A stretch of 64,000 nt of DNA from Adiantum capillus-veneris (Eukaryota > Streptophyta > Polypodiopsida > Polypodiales > Pteridaceae): NCBI GenBank assembly GCA_014529385.2, contig CM043967.1, positions 10,430,001 to 10,494,000 of the forward strand, in the 5' to 3' direction. Made by a program: the position numbers and the translations under genes. The stretch's first letter is position 1; each line of letters begins with the position of its first letter. This document shows, one piece after another, positions 46,140 through 57,514 of the stretch. The notes beneath the pieces are model-generated. The model was not told the DNA's origin. It saw nothing but the letters and a program-made list of their open reading frames with translations, and did no database searches.

Positions 46140-46480
46140 TGTCAGTTTTGAGTCAATGAAGACTAGGCAGTTGAGTTTATAACTTTTGGGAATATAAATT
46201 CTGTGAGCTTTTGAGTTATTAAAAGGCAGTCCAAGGGCCTATATAAGAGCACCTAGGGGGAGTCTTTTACACACTCAGAGTTCGAGGTATGACTCTCCCT
46301 GGAAATTGTATTCGTGGAGGTCAATCAATAAAGAGATATCACAAGGGGCGCCTAGTTAGGGGCCATTGCATCAAGGAGTAGAACTCCTTCACTCTGCACG
46401 TCTTGTCTTAGGTGTGAAGTCTCTTTCAGTTCGAGTGTTTCAAGTGCTAAAGTTGTTATCCAGTTGTTATTTCTGTTGGA
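46140..46480 (+). repeat. LTR-like promoter region (solo or remnant)
   Basis: Starts tgtcagttttgagtc. A TATA box ctatataagagcac lies at about 46240, aataaagagatatc at 46327, and aaggggcgcc...aggggcc follows. This layout (TATA about 90 bp before AATAAAG) is that of a compact plant LTR. The right boundary and family are uncertain; tggtaccatccgg follows near 46486. Confidence 0.45.
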
Positions 46481-47638
46481 ATGTGGTACCATCCGGTTAC
46501 AGTGGAGGATAAGTCAAGTAGGTGACGGCTTGGCTACCACTTATCCATCTTCCGCCAAAGTGCTCAGTCAGGTCTATTGGTCCACTAGCTTGGACTCAAG
46601 ACTAGTCGAGGACTAGGACTAGTCCCACTGCCCGGTCCACCATCCATATGAAACTGGAGCAATCTAGCTGGGCTACAGACATTGTTAAAATGGGTGTCCT
46701 GTGTTTCGGCAGATGTCAGTGTGGACATGGCGAGAGTGGTTGGTCACCTATAGAAGGAGGCCATGGGACTCGTTTGTTATGAGGAATGCCTTGAATAGAT
46801 TAAGTGAACCACCCGAGAGGCTAGGATAACACGAGGCTAACCCGTGGTGGATGAAGCCGGGTGGTATGGGACATAGGGCCTTATATGCCTTGGGACAAGT
46901 TGATTGTTTCCTACTTTTGTGGTCTGAGGGGTTACTCCTGTCAAAAGTGTGACCAACCAGTTTACAGATTGCTGGGATACCATCTATAAATATGCCAATG
47001 TTGCACTTGAGAATTTCACGCCCTTCTTTTGGTTCAAGGATGGAGAACCAAGGGTTAAAGTATGTCCAAGAGTTTCCAAGAGGACATGCACAAGAAGAAA
47101 CAAGCTCAAATTCGAGGAAAGGAATCTTACTTGCTTCAGGTTGGTTAGTGCCTTAGAGACACTAGCCAGTTTGGTCAATGAACCAAATTTTGTTGAGCAC
47201 AAGGTAGAGAGTTATCCTTGTCATAACCTTCTCTCTTCCGTCACATTCTCATCTCTTTTCTTTTCGTCATGACATTTCTCATATTCCCTGAAGGATGCTT
47301 GTTGTTCAAGACACTTTGGAGGGAGCCGGAGCTTGCTCTTACACATGACCTCTTTTCGCTTGTGCCATTGACAGACCAGGTCCAATGACGCTTCTGTTGT
47401 GGAGTGTTTGTAGTGTTGTGCTATCATTGCCATGTGAAACCTAATGAAGATTGATTAGAATCACTATTTTATACTTACAAGACAGGCTGGTGCCTGGGCC
47501 ACTCAAGATAAGCAGCCTTGGGAAGACCAAGGTCATGGTATTCAATACTACAGTGCTGAGGGTCAGGCGATCAGCACCCGGTTGTATCCATGTCCTCTGG
47601 GTATCCAACTCAAACAAGTCTTGTCATATAAGTCTCCC

Positions 47639-47641
<3 letters not shown>
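46481..47641. other. Unassigned sequence, possible degraded retroelement interior
   Basis: One frame of about 107 codons (46949-47272) has no recognisable motif. Nothing else is supported. Confidence 0.4.
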
Positions 47642-47687
<46 letters not shown>

Positions 47688-47740
47688 CAAAATGGTGATG
47701 TGGCAAACCCTAACACACACACACACACACTCTCTCTCTC
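47642..47740. repeat. (GA)n and (CA)n/(CT)n microsatellites
   Basis: GA run 47642-47684; CA run 47713-47730 passing straight into a CT run to 47740. Confidence 0.95.
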
Positions 47741-47869
47741 TGGCAGGGGTGACATGGCTGTTGGAGTAGCTGACGTGGCTGGCTGTGTACGGCAGGGATG
47801 CCACGTGGCAGCAGTACGGACGTCCGTGAATTACGGGGCAAATTGCGGTGCTTTTTGCGGGTTGACCAG

Positions 47870-48309
47870 TGGTAGCTTTTTGCTTTAAATCCTACGCAAG
47901 GATTTAGAGAGAGAGAGAGCTTTTATTTAAAAAAATTGCTTTTATTGCCAAGTATGGCTTGAGAGAGAGAAGATTGAACTGCTTTATTTTTCAAAAGCTT
48001 TTGATTTTCAGCTTTTGGGACTCTGTTTTGGCATCCCTTGTACTCTTTAAATACGTGGGCAGGGCCTCATAACTCAAAAGGATCTGGACGCAGAGTCTGA
48101 GTGTGAGCGCCTGCCCGCACTCTTGTACTTTAAACACAGATTAATACAAAAAGAAATACCGAAAGGTGCTCCAGTCTTTGGGGCCAATATCTCTAGGCAC
48201 GGAACCCCCCCGGGCCAATGTCGAATCAATTGTGAAGTGTGAACTGTTTGAAGTGATTATTTGTGCTATCGCGGTAGATTCTTGACTTGGAGTGTCGAAG
48301 TCTGTTATA
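47870..48309 (+). repeat. 5' LTR (at least R/U5) of a plus-strand gypsy element
   Basis: Ends just before a perfect Met-tRNA PBS at 48311. It contains a TATA-like ctctttaaatacgtggg near 48044 and agaaataccgaaagg with cagtctttggggcc at 48152-48185, nearly the same motif as the LTR at 32000. The left boundary is not determined. Confidence 0.55.
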
Positions 48310-48310
48310 G

Positions 48311-48323
48311 TGGTATCAGAGCA
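48311..48323 (+). promoter_or_regulatory. Primer-binding site (initiator-Met tRNA)
   Basis: tggtatcagagca, an exact match, 56 bases upstream of the gag ATG at 48379. Confidence 0.88.
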
Positions 48324-48378
48324 TGACCGATTTCTGTTCTACGGGAAATCCGATCCCTATTTTTTTTTCGCGGCACTT

Positions 48379-51166
48379 ATGGCTTCAGGCAAAGATCAGT
48401 CGACTCCCTCTGCATCCGAAGATGCGGGAAGGGATCACAACGAAGATTCACGCGAGGAGTATGGCCCGCCTCGGCCTACTCAGACGGTGCGTCAAGAGAT
48501 GGAGCGTCGACAATTGATCGGCGATGCAACAAAGATGATACTTAATTTTACCAAGGACCCGAAATTGGCAAAATATATGAGCAAGACTTCTTTCAAGGAG
48601 GTGCACACGCAATGGGTGGCAGAAGACCACAAAACCACCCCGAAAACCGGCTCTCAAGAAACCTCCTACTCCCAAGAAGTATACAAAGAAAGAGTTAGAA
48701 GAGGTGGTTGATGCATGAATTGCTCAGCTTTTTGACGCACAAAACAAAGCTAAAAAGCACGACAAAAAGCAGAAGAAAGGCGCTGACTTCCCGGTTATTT
48801 GGGTCGTCAGTCTACATTTGAAAAGGCAAGAAAGCAGAAGAAGCGTGCTTGATTTGAAGGAGTAACCAGTTCTTCTTCTTCTTTGGATAGTTCTTCTAGC
48901 CCATCTGACTCGAGCGAAGAAGACAGAAAAGGAAAACAGCGAAGCAAAAAGGAACGCTTTGGAAAGGGCAAGAAAAAGGCAAAGAAGTCTAAATCTCGCC
49001 CCGTGAGTGACAGTTCTACAAAGGACTCGTCTACAGACAGTTCTAACTCTGATGACAACAACTTTTATGCAAAGAAGAAGAATTTTTACAAAGCCAACCA
49101 ATATGACTTTCTGGACAAAAGCAAGAAAGTCCGAGAGTTTAAGGAAGGTGGACAGTGAATTAAATTTGACATGTTTTCTTGTTATAGAGATGCTTTGAAG
49201 GCTTTGTCTTTTGTACAACAGTTTGACATCGCTTTCGCGGGAAGGCGTTACTCAGAGCACTCTAAGATTCAGAGAGCTGCCTCTTACTTTAAGGGGAATG
49301 CTCGAACTTTGTGGTCCACGCTTCTAATAAACAAGACTGCGCCAGTTAAATGGCTGAAATTCAAGAGGCTTTTTATATCTTCTTGGCTGACTCGAGAGTA
49401 TGAACGCGATACACGAACTGCTTGGAACCATCTTCGGATGACCAAGAAGGATACAGTGGACGCTTATTGCGAGAGATTCTGGAGCTCTTTTCTACCCACC
49501 TCTTCATTTAAGAAGATCTTGCTCAAGGAACAGATTAAGCAGTTTACCTTGGGTCTCCCTACAGAGATGTGAGATCACTGCTTAGAACAAAAGTCAGCTT
49601 CCATTCAGGAGTTGATGAATCATGCGAAATGGGGTTTTGCCATCCACTCAGGCAGTTTGACCTACCCCACCGATGAGATCATGACACAAAGAGCCGAACA
49701 GACTTCGACAAATGAAAGTAGAAAGAGAGAGAGCAACCCAGAAAAGAAGGATGCACGACCCAAGCTCACTCCTCAGGAGAGAGCTCGCTACATCAGGGAA
49801 GGGAAGTGCTTTGGATGTGGGAAAATTGGACATATCTCCGCGAAGTGCCCTAAAAAGGCGCAGAAAGAACAGAATGACAAGGGCGATGAGAGGCTTGAGA
49901 GTTCGAGAGCAGCTAAGGAACGTGGAAGAAAAGGTAAGATGAAAATAGGATTGGTTCCAAATTGCATGTGTACCGATCCCAGCACGTTGGACGAGAGTAC
50001 AGAACTTTACCGAGCTTGGGGCAAAGTGAAAGACCAAGAGGCCCTGATCTTCTTTGATGGAGGAGCCAAGGCCAACTTCATTTCACCGGAATTGGCAGCG
50101 CGACTCGAGATCACTCCCGATCGGATGGGACTAGTTACGGAGGCAGTTCTAGCGGCATCGGGCAGGGACATAGCCATTACACTTGTCATTGGTAAACTTC
50201 GGTTGCATTGTCAGGGGTATTTGGGGCATGAGGACTTCTACATAATGCCTTTGGAAGGTTGTGATGTCCTCTTGGGAATTCCCTGGTACCACAAGAACAA
50301 GGTCGTGGTCGACTATCGGGAGAGGAAAGCGACATTGACCCTAGAGAAGGGCAGAACCATTGTACTTGATATTAAACTTAAGGGCGAGTTTGTCCCTATT
50401 GTATCGGCTTCGGCCATTTCAAAGTTAATGAAATCCAGTATGTTTGTTTACTCGATCTTTTTGAAAGAGTTGAGTGATGAGGATAGGACAAATATGTCTG
50501 AACTCGATAAATAACGCCAAGATTTTCTCCACTCTCATGCCGATTGCCTCTCAAAGGGCCTGCCAGGCGAGTTACCACTCGCTTGTCCTGAAGATCATAC
50601 TATTGATATGATACCTGGAAGCACACCACCGAACCGGCCACCTTACTGTGTGAGCCGAGCCCAGAATGAAGAGATTATGAACCAAGTGAAAGACCTCTTG
50701 GAAAAGGGTCTTGTCCAGCCTAGTACTTCACTGTATTGCTCTCCAGTGTTGTTGGTTTTGAAGAAAGACGGATCTTGGAGAATGTGCATCGATTATAGAG
50801 CTCTCAACAAAATCACCATCAAGATCAGATTTCCGATTCCTAGGATCGATGATATACTTGACCAACTACAGGGATCTCGTGTTTTAGCAGGATTGATTTG
50901 AAGAGCAGATATCATCAGATCCGAATCGCATCGGGAGACGTCTACAAGACAGCCTTTCACACGACTTTTGGGTTATTTGAGTTTTTGGTGATACCTTTTG
51001 GCCTAACCAATGCTCCTGCACATTTAACTGGATGATGGACATGATTTTTAGAGAGTATAGACTATTCATTGGCACTTTCTTTGATGATATCATTGTTTTC
51101 TCCAAGGATGAGACAGAACATAGAGTACATATGCTTCAAGTCTTTTAGGCATTACGAGATCACAAG
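48379..51166 (+). pseudogene. Gypsy gag-protease-RT, broken and truncated by a LINE
   Basis: Start MASGKDQSTPSASEDAG. The gag domain is at about 49180-49570 (FVQQFDIAFAGRRYSEHSKI, ARTLWSTLLINKTAPVKW, WNHLRMTKKDTVDAYCERFW). The zinc knuckle CFGCGKIGHISAKC is at 49809. The protease-like region has FFDGGAKANFIS (DGG in place of DSG/DTG), LRLHCQGYLGHEDFYI and [48 protein letters not shown], and FFDDIIVFSKDE (DD kept), ending at the LINE poly(T). Disruptions are a frameshift near 48700, TGA after FKEGGQ at 49158, TGA after GLPTEM at 49570, TAA at 50512 and a frameshift near 50880. RNase H and integrase are absent. Confidence 0.88.
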
Positions 51167-51311
51167 TTTTTTTTTTTTCAAGAAAAAGATCCTTTCATTA
51201 GTTAATGAAACTGCCCATAGGGCTGCAACCACCTCTTCAAGAGAGGGCTACAACAGTCATGATGGGGAGACTCTCCCAATGAAAAAACAGCATATGTACA
51301 ATGAGGCTAAA

Positions 51312-54300
51312 TCAAGAGATGGGAGGAGGGAAAAGCCACACAGGTGGTCGGTAGTGCCATCGGAGTACACCCTGGACCATGGTGTAGAAAGGCCCAGGAC
51401 GCCAGACTCGAAGGAAAGCCTCTCTGCGCTCCCGCATGCGGTCGGAGCTACCCTGTAGTCTCTCGAGCTGTCCTCTAAGAGTGTGGATCAACTCTAGCCA
51501 AAGATCGCGAACAGTCTGTGCTGGTGGCACAGGGCGAGTCTCAAAGATGCGGAAGCAACGGGCCCACCAGATGACCAAGAGCGTCAGGCCACTGATGAGC
51601 TCCCAACACTCCTCTCTCTCACTGCACCACTCCTGTGGAGTAAGCTCTGTGGCAGGCTGGAGTGTAGGTCGCCCCCCCTGCATCACTATCATCCTGCTGG
51701 TGGATGATAGCTCAAATTGAAGTGCCGGGCCCGTGAGGGTGGACCAAGCCGCTGCTCTCCATGTGTACTGTCAAGCCGTGGAGAGAGCAGGCATCAGCCG
51801 AAGAACATGAAGCCACACCTGCTGTGCCAAAGGACAATCCCAAAGACAGTGACGCTGACTCTCCACAAGATGGTCACAAGTTGCACATGCGGCCGAGAGA
51901 CCACTATGTACTAGCCAGCTTCCAACTGCTGTAGCTCTGTGTGCGATCAGCCACTGAAACAAGGTATTCGCCTCGGCTGTCTGGAGTCCCACAACCTCTC
52001 CCAAAAGGCTGCCAAGAACTCAGTTGTGAGACCCTCCTCCTGCCAATGAGGTGCTGCAGCGGAGCGAGCCTCTCTGTGCTGCTAGTATGTGACGTCCCAG
52101 TCGAATAGTGTACTGAAAGAACGGGACACCTGGGTGGTCTGCAGAAGAGAAAGGGTCCCTCCAAAGACACTCTCTAGGATCCCACTGTACTCGTGCCAAT
52201 GGACAGCACTCCCAAGCCCACAGTCTCCAGTGTCCAGTCTCAAGAGCTGCTGGGTCAAGATTGATGACACAAGTCCTTCCACAGATGCCCACCACTCGGA
52301 TCCTCTTAAAATAGCACTCTGCCACCTGCGGGGCCTCTACTGCAACTCGCTGTAAGCGTCCCTCACCCTGTAACTCGAAAAAAAGTGATGGAACAGTCTC
52401 TGAGCAGGCCCGGACTGAGATGAGAACCTCCAGTCGTGTGAAGGCTCCCATCCACCTGGGTGCTACTGGCTCGAGAGGTGTGAGCCACTCAGTTGGAACT
52501 GCCTCTGAGATGTCCTGGCACATGCTCTGCACCCCTCTCATGCCTTGTAGCTGGAAACCCTGCAAGTCCTCTTACAAGCTTGAAAACTCTAACCAGTCAC
52601 CTAAAAGAGCGCGCTGGACCCGCTGCCATGGGACCCCATGAAACATGAGGCCGACTACCAACCAAGTGGCCTCTCTGAGTGCTAACCATGGGGTTTCAAA
52701 CAAGGGGCTGTCGTAGGCGCTCCTCCGTGCAAGTAGGCTGTCGCTGCTCCAGGCCTCGCCGCAACTGCTCCCAAGATCGAAGCAAACTCACAGTGAAGTG
52801 GTCCTTCAGTCTCCTGCTCAAACCAACTCTGCGCATCTCTGTGAAGATCCATCTGGTCGAAGGTCGCCAGGGGTCTCCAGCCTGAGGCACCCTAGCACGA
52901 AGCCGCTGTAGCAAGAACTCCTTCCAGGGCTCCTCACCTGGAAGAAGTCCTCTGACTATGAACTTCCCAAGAAGGGCTCTGATTTGCTGTGCTAGGTCAA
53001 TGATCCCGGCCCTCCCTGTGAACAAGGAAGAGTGATGACCTGCGAAGCCACTTTGGCTCGGGCTATTTGAGTGTCACGTCCTGACCAAAGGAAGTTCCTG
53101 ATCAGCCTCTCTAATTGGCTGATTCAAGAACTGGAGAAGATCCAGCAAGAAGTGATGTACCACATAGTCGCCAATAACACCTGGTTGGCCACTACTACTC
53201 TACCAGCCAAAGAAAGTCGTGCTGAGCTCCAGTGTAACAACTTCCTCTTGATAGACAGGAGGAGGGGAGCAATCTGCTGCTCAAGAGACAAGTCCAAACC
53301 AACCTGACAGCCTAAGTACCGAACTACAGTCCCTGGGGGAATCCACCTAAAACCCTCACCTGGCATCCAATTGGGCACAAGAGCATTACCAATTGAGAAA
53401 GCCACTGTCTTTCTCCAGTTGATCAGTGCGCCAGATGCACAACAAAAGGTCTCAAGAGCCTGCTCACACTTGTGAAGGTTCGCCTCCTGGCCATCCAAGT
53501 ACAAGGCTGAGTCGTCAGGAAACTCAGCGTCCAGTAGCTCATCTCTCCGAATAGGAAGTGCTAAGCCCCGCAAACCAACCTGCTGCGACACCAAGAACCT
53601 GCTCATCGCCTCAGCATAGAACAGAAAGAGGAAGGGGGCAAGAGGGCAGGCCTGTCTGACCGAACGTGTGAGCATGAAACGATCGCCTCTACCTCCTGAC
53701 AAAAGTACTTGACTGTGTGCTCATCTGTACAAAACTGACACCCCTCTCATCCAAGCATCTAAGAAGCCCATCCTGCATAGAGTGCCCTCCAAAAAGTCCC
53801 AGTCGACTTTGTCGTAGGCCTTCTCAAAATCGAGAAGAAGAATCACCAAATCTTCACCACGAAGCCTCGCTAAGGCAGAAGCCTCCCAAAAAGTAAAGAT
53901 GTTGTCAAGGATACTACGCTCCTTGACAAAACCAGTCTGGGTCCCATGTATAAGGCTCTCTAGAAGTCGCTGGATCCTCAAACTCAGAGCCTTGGCAAGA
54001 ATTTTGTAGGCTGAGTTGAGGATGGTGATGGGGCGCCACTATCGAATCTCATCCAAGGAGCCACCCTCCTTGGGAATGAGGTAGATCAGACCCTCACTCA
54101 TGCTGTCAGGCATCTCTCTTGTGCATGATGTGTTGGAAAGCACTACAGAGATCAAGGCCAAGCAAGTCCCAGTACTCCAAGAAAAAACTAGGAGTCAAAC
54201 AAGCCATCCTCACCTGGACAGCTACCACGGGGGAGTGCACTAAGAGCCGTGTCCAACTCTTGAAGCTGAGGTGGAAGCTCAACTCTCTAGCGCATCTCCT

Positions 54301-55661
54301 CAGTCACAAGGCAAGGCATCTGTGCCCACACCTGCTCCCTGCATGCAGCCTGACTCTCTGACTAAGGCTCTGCAGATAGTAACTCACGGTAAAAGTCAGT
54401 AGCAACTGTACGCATGTCCTCTGGCTCAGAAGCAACTGACCCGTCGGGCCTCCTCAACTGACTGACCTTGGCATGCGTATGGCAGTATGCCGAGGTCCCA
54501 CTGCCTTGAAGAAAGCACCAGTCACTCTGTTACCCACTTACGTCCACTGAGATGCCTATCAATGAAAAGCAAACTCATGGCGCTGCTCCTCTGTGCTACC
54601 AAGCTCCTGGCGAGCCTGCTGTAACTGCTCCTCCAACCAAGGACTGTTTGGATGCTACTCCTGCATCCTCTGCAAGGAAGCAACGCCCCGTCTGAGACGC
54701 TACTCCTCCTCTCTCGATGCTGTCAGGTGAGTCAAGGACTCCTGTAGAAAGAAACGACTAAGCTGAGCTAGTTTTGAGGCCACTCTGTCAGCAAGAGAAT
54801 CCTGCATGTCCAAGCTCTCTGTCCAAAGAGCCTCTACTCCCTCTTTGAGTGCAGAGTCCAGCAAGACCCTCTCAGGGATGCGTAGCATCGTGCTCCCCCG
54901 CCTCTGCCTATCTGTCACTATGAGGATCACTGGTGCATGGTCTGAGAAGGAAGTCCCTGTCAGGATGCCAACTGTCCCACCCGAGTCATAGAAAAAGTCA
55001 CTAGTGTAGAAGCGACCTATCCGCGATAGATTCACTCCTCCCACTCTGCGGTCCGAACGAGAGAAGGCCAGGCTGTCTGGGGGCCTCACAAAGCTAGAGT
55101 GCTACCACACATCCGAAATCCTCAGTCGTACAAAACCTCTCCCAAGCTGCCAGCTCAACTCCCTGCACAGTAGCGTGGCTACCACCAATCCTGTCAGAAG
55201 GGTCCTCCAACATGTTGAAGTCACCCCCAATGCTCTGCTTGTGGCAGAGACTCAACAATCTGTGACTAAAACTCTGCTCATGTACTCGCCACATTGGGTG
55301 CATATATGTTCAGGAAGCCCACAAGGCAACCCTGAACCTGCATAGTGATCCACTGAGCCCTGCCTGGCACAATAATCCCTCTACCCACAATGGCCTGCTG
55401 TAGAGACTCCGCAATAGTCATACATACCCTACCCTGGATGCCTCCAGGTCCAAAAGCAACTGATTAAAAAGTCTCATAGCAACCACGCAAAATCTGACCA
55501 CAACGCCGAATGCGGCTCTCACAAAGATGATGCTCCTGCAACATAAGAATGTCAATCTCACCACCCACAAGGCATCTCTGTAGCTCCTGAGGCAGCCGAC
55601 CCCTCTGTCGCTGAAACTGGGGCCCTCCTAATCCTTGCACATTCCATGAGATGATCCTCAT
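51312..55661 (-). pseudogene. LINE ORF2 of copy 3: endonuclease-RT, broken
   Basis: Starts MRIISWNVQGLGGPQF at 55661 with ILMLQEHHL, then a stop at 55464. Later frames give IGGDFNMLEDPSDR, SFSDHAPVIL, PKEGGSLDEIR (TAG next), LILLLDFEKAYDKVDWDFL, RQACPLAPFLF, FPDDSALYLDG, ARLSLAGRVVVANQVLL and the zf-RVT-like end. The frame stops at 51312. One copy of the 975-bp region is present. Many in-frame stops; inactive. Confidence 0.85.
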
Positions 55662-55664
55662 GGA

Positions 55665-57035
55665 GTCAGTGAGAGAAAACAGATGCTGCAATAGCAGCCA
55701 ACCTCACTATCTTTGAGGCCGGTTTGGATGGGGAGTAATCCGCATCCGAACGACCTCTAGACAAGCGCGCAAGAAGTGACTGTCCCGCCCAGCCCCAAGC
55801 CGAGCGTGCAGCCCAAAGGGCCACATCCTCTGTCCAAGAATCCTCATGCACAAAAACATAACACGGAGGGCACTGAGTGTCAGCAAACAAGTGTACCACA
55901 ATGTGCCTGCAACCTGCTGCATCTGGAGGTGTCACACGCAACTTGGCAAGAGGCCAAAGTGTGTGCACCAGATCTGTCACTACTAAGTCCCCTGTGTGAT
56001 GTGAGAACTCAATAGCCTGTGTCTGGAGCCAGTCCAGGACTGTGTGCTGGGTCCACTCCATGGTATCCCTACCACACAACGGAAAGGAGAAATCCACCGC
56101 TATGTCCAGGGCCTCACTGCCTCTAGCTGCAAGAAAGAGGACGTGGACTCGAAAGCTTGCCTCCTCCAAGTCGGAAGAGGAATCACCCAGAAACTGAGTG
56201 AAGCTGTAATCGAAGAAATGCCAACGTCTGCGAATGTCGAAGCTGGTCAGACGTGTGGGGATCGCTACAAAGGGAGAAGTGAGCACCAAAAAAGGCGGCC
56301 TCAAGTGGGGTTGTCCCTCACGAGCCACACGGCTCGTAGCGAAAGCACTACCAAGAGAACACCTTGCGGCAGAAGCGTGGCCAGTACCCTGTGTCTGAGG
56401 AGGAGTGGCGGAGGGGTTCGGAGACAAGACTGTGGGCCCCATCGAGGAGAGGGGAGGTGCGGTGGGCAAAGGTGGAGGTGGTGGGGGGGGGGGGAGGAGG
56501 CGGGGGAGGAGGGGCGGCAGCAGCTGAGGGAGGAGAAGGCGGTGGTGGAGGAACAGAAGTGGACGGGGCCTCCTCAGGTAGGTCCTGCTGAAGGGGGTCG
56601 AAACGGTTCCCAGTCGGAACCCAGTGCTGCTGAGCTGCAGCAGGTCGGCCACCAGGAGGAGCAGTGGGGTGAGCTCTCCCACGACGGCGGCGGCCAGGCA
56701 CCTGCTGCCAACCATCAACTGGCTGGTCACTAATCTCTGTCGAAGTACCAGCCTGTGTATCCTGTGTACCTGGCTGCTTGGCATGCTCAGCCTTGGGCGA
56801 CTGCGCATGAGCTGTGGGTCAAGGTCTCCTGCGAGGACAGGCCTTTGCCATATGGCCCATCTGTTTGCAAATGAAACACTGGTTCAGGAGACCCGAATAC
56901 TCCACACTTTGTCTAATCCATCCCCCACTCACCCTAGGCAGCAGTACCACCTTGGGGAGGGAGTGTGTGTCACGAACAAGAACCCGCACAGTAGGTAGAC
57001 CTGCGGCCTTGGCCACAACTGAAGCTGCCGTGTCA
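55665..57035 (-). pseudogene. LINE ORF1 of copy 3, partial
   Basis: Begins within the DUF4283-like domain (SVVAKAAGLPTVRVLVRD, GGWIRQSVEYSGLLNQC). The CCHC knuckle CFICKQMGHMAKAC is complete here, unlike copy 1. A Pro-rich stretch (about 56480-56560) follows, then the C-terminal domain RRRWHFFDYSFTQFLGD, SFPLCGRDTMEW, KLRVTPPDAAGCRHIVVHLF. The C-terminal domain is open for over 300 codons to near 55670, so it is the best-preserved ORF1 end in the window. The role of this domain is unknown to me. Confidence 0.8.
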
Positions 57036-57514
57036 GTACGCTGAACTTTTTGTTGATGTATGATCATGTGTGTGTGCATGTGGTGTGTGTTGTGTTTGGG
57101 AGCATATGTTAGTACCTAGTTCTACACCCACTATTGGGCATTGACGACGTTAGTGGGGATGTCGTGGTATTTAGTCAATACTATGCATGATGTAGCTGAT
57201 GGTTATATTGTCTTGTGGGTGACTACCACGGGTCTATACCTTGCAGTCCCCTTCAAAGTGAATCTGGGCTTATCCTGGATTCATCTAGGTATATAAATCT
57301 TAAAGATGTCTTGCTATGGGGACCAAAGGTTCAGGTCTATTAGAACCTTACAAAAAGTCCTGCACTCAGAAAGAACAGTGAGGCGCTTTTTTGAAGTCCT
57401 GAAAAACACATATGTCAAAGATAGAGTTTAAATTCTCTTAACAATCAATAAACATTTCTCATCTTAAGTAATCTTTACTTTTCTTATATGGTGTCTGTTG
57501 GTTTTTCCTGGAAG
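57036..57514 (+). other. Probable 3' end of an intron of the UPF0014 gene
   Basis: AT-rich sequence between the LINE end and a splice acceptor (tttttcctggaag before 57515). I find no exon for the protein's N-terminal half here. Confidence 0.55.

Larger units (their letters stand above)
51167..57035 (-). mobile_element. L1-type LINE, copy 3, 5'-truncated
   Basis: Poly(A) appears as T12 at 51167-51178; ORF2 and most of ORF1 follow on the minus strand; homology to copy 1 stops near 57035 inside ORF1. No TSD is visible: gatcacaag lies outside the poly(T) but not at the other end, and gypsy sequence does not resume beyond 57035. The insertion or a later deletion removed the flank. Confidence 0.88.

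Noticed and set aside
46949-47272. 107-codon frame as a host gene
   Set aside because: No recognisable motif, no splice or promoter support, and it lies between retroelement control regions.
57488-57514. ATG at 57488 as start of the UPF0014 protein
   Set aside because: The residues before VFLAGTT do not look like the family, a pyrimidine-rich tract ending tttttcctggaag fits a splice acceptor at 57514, and about 90 N-terminal residues of the family would be missing.
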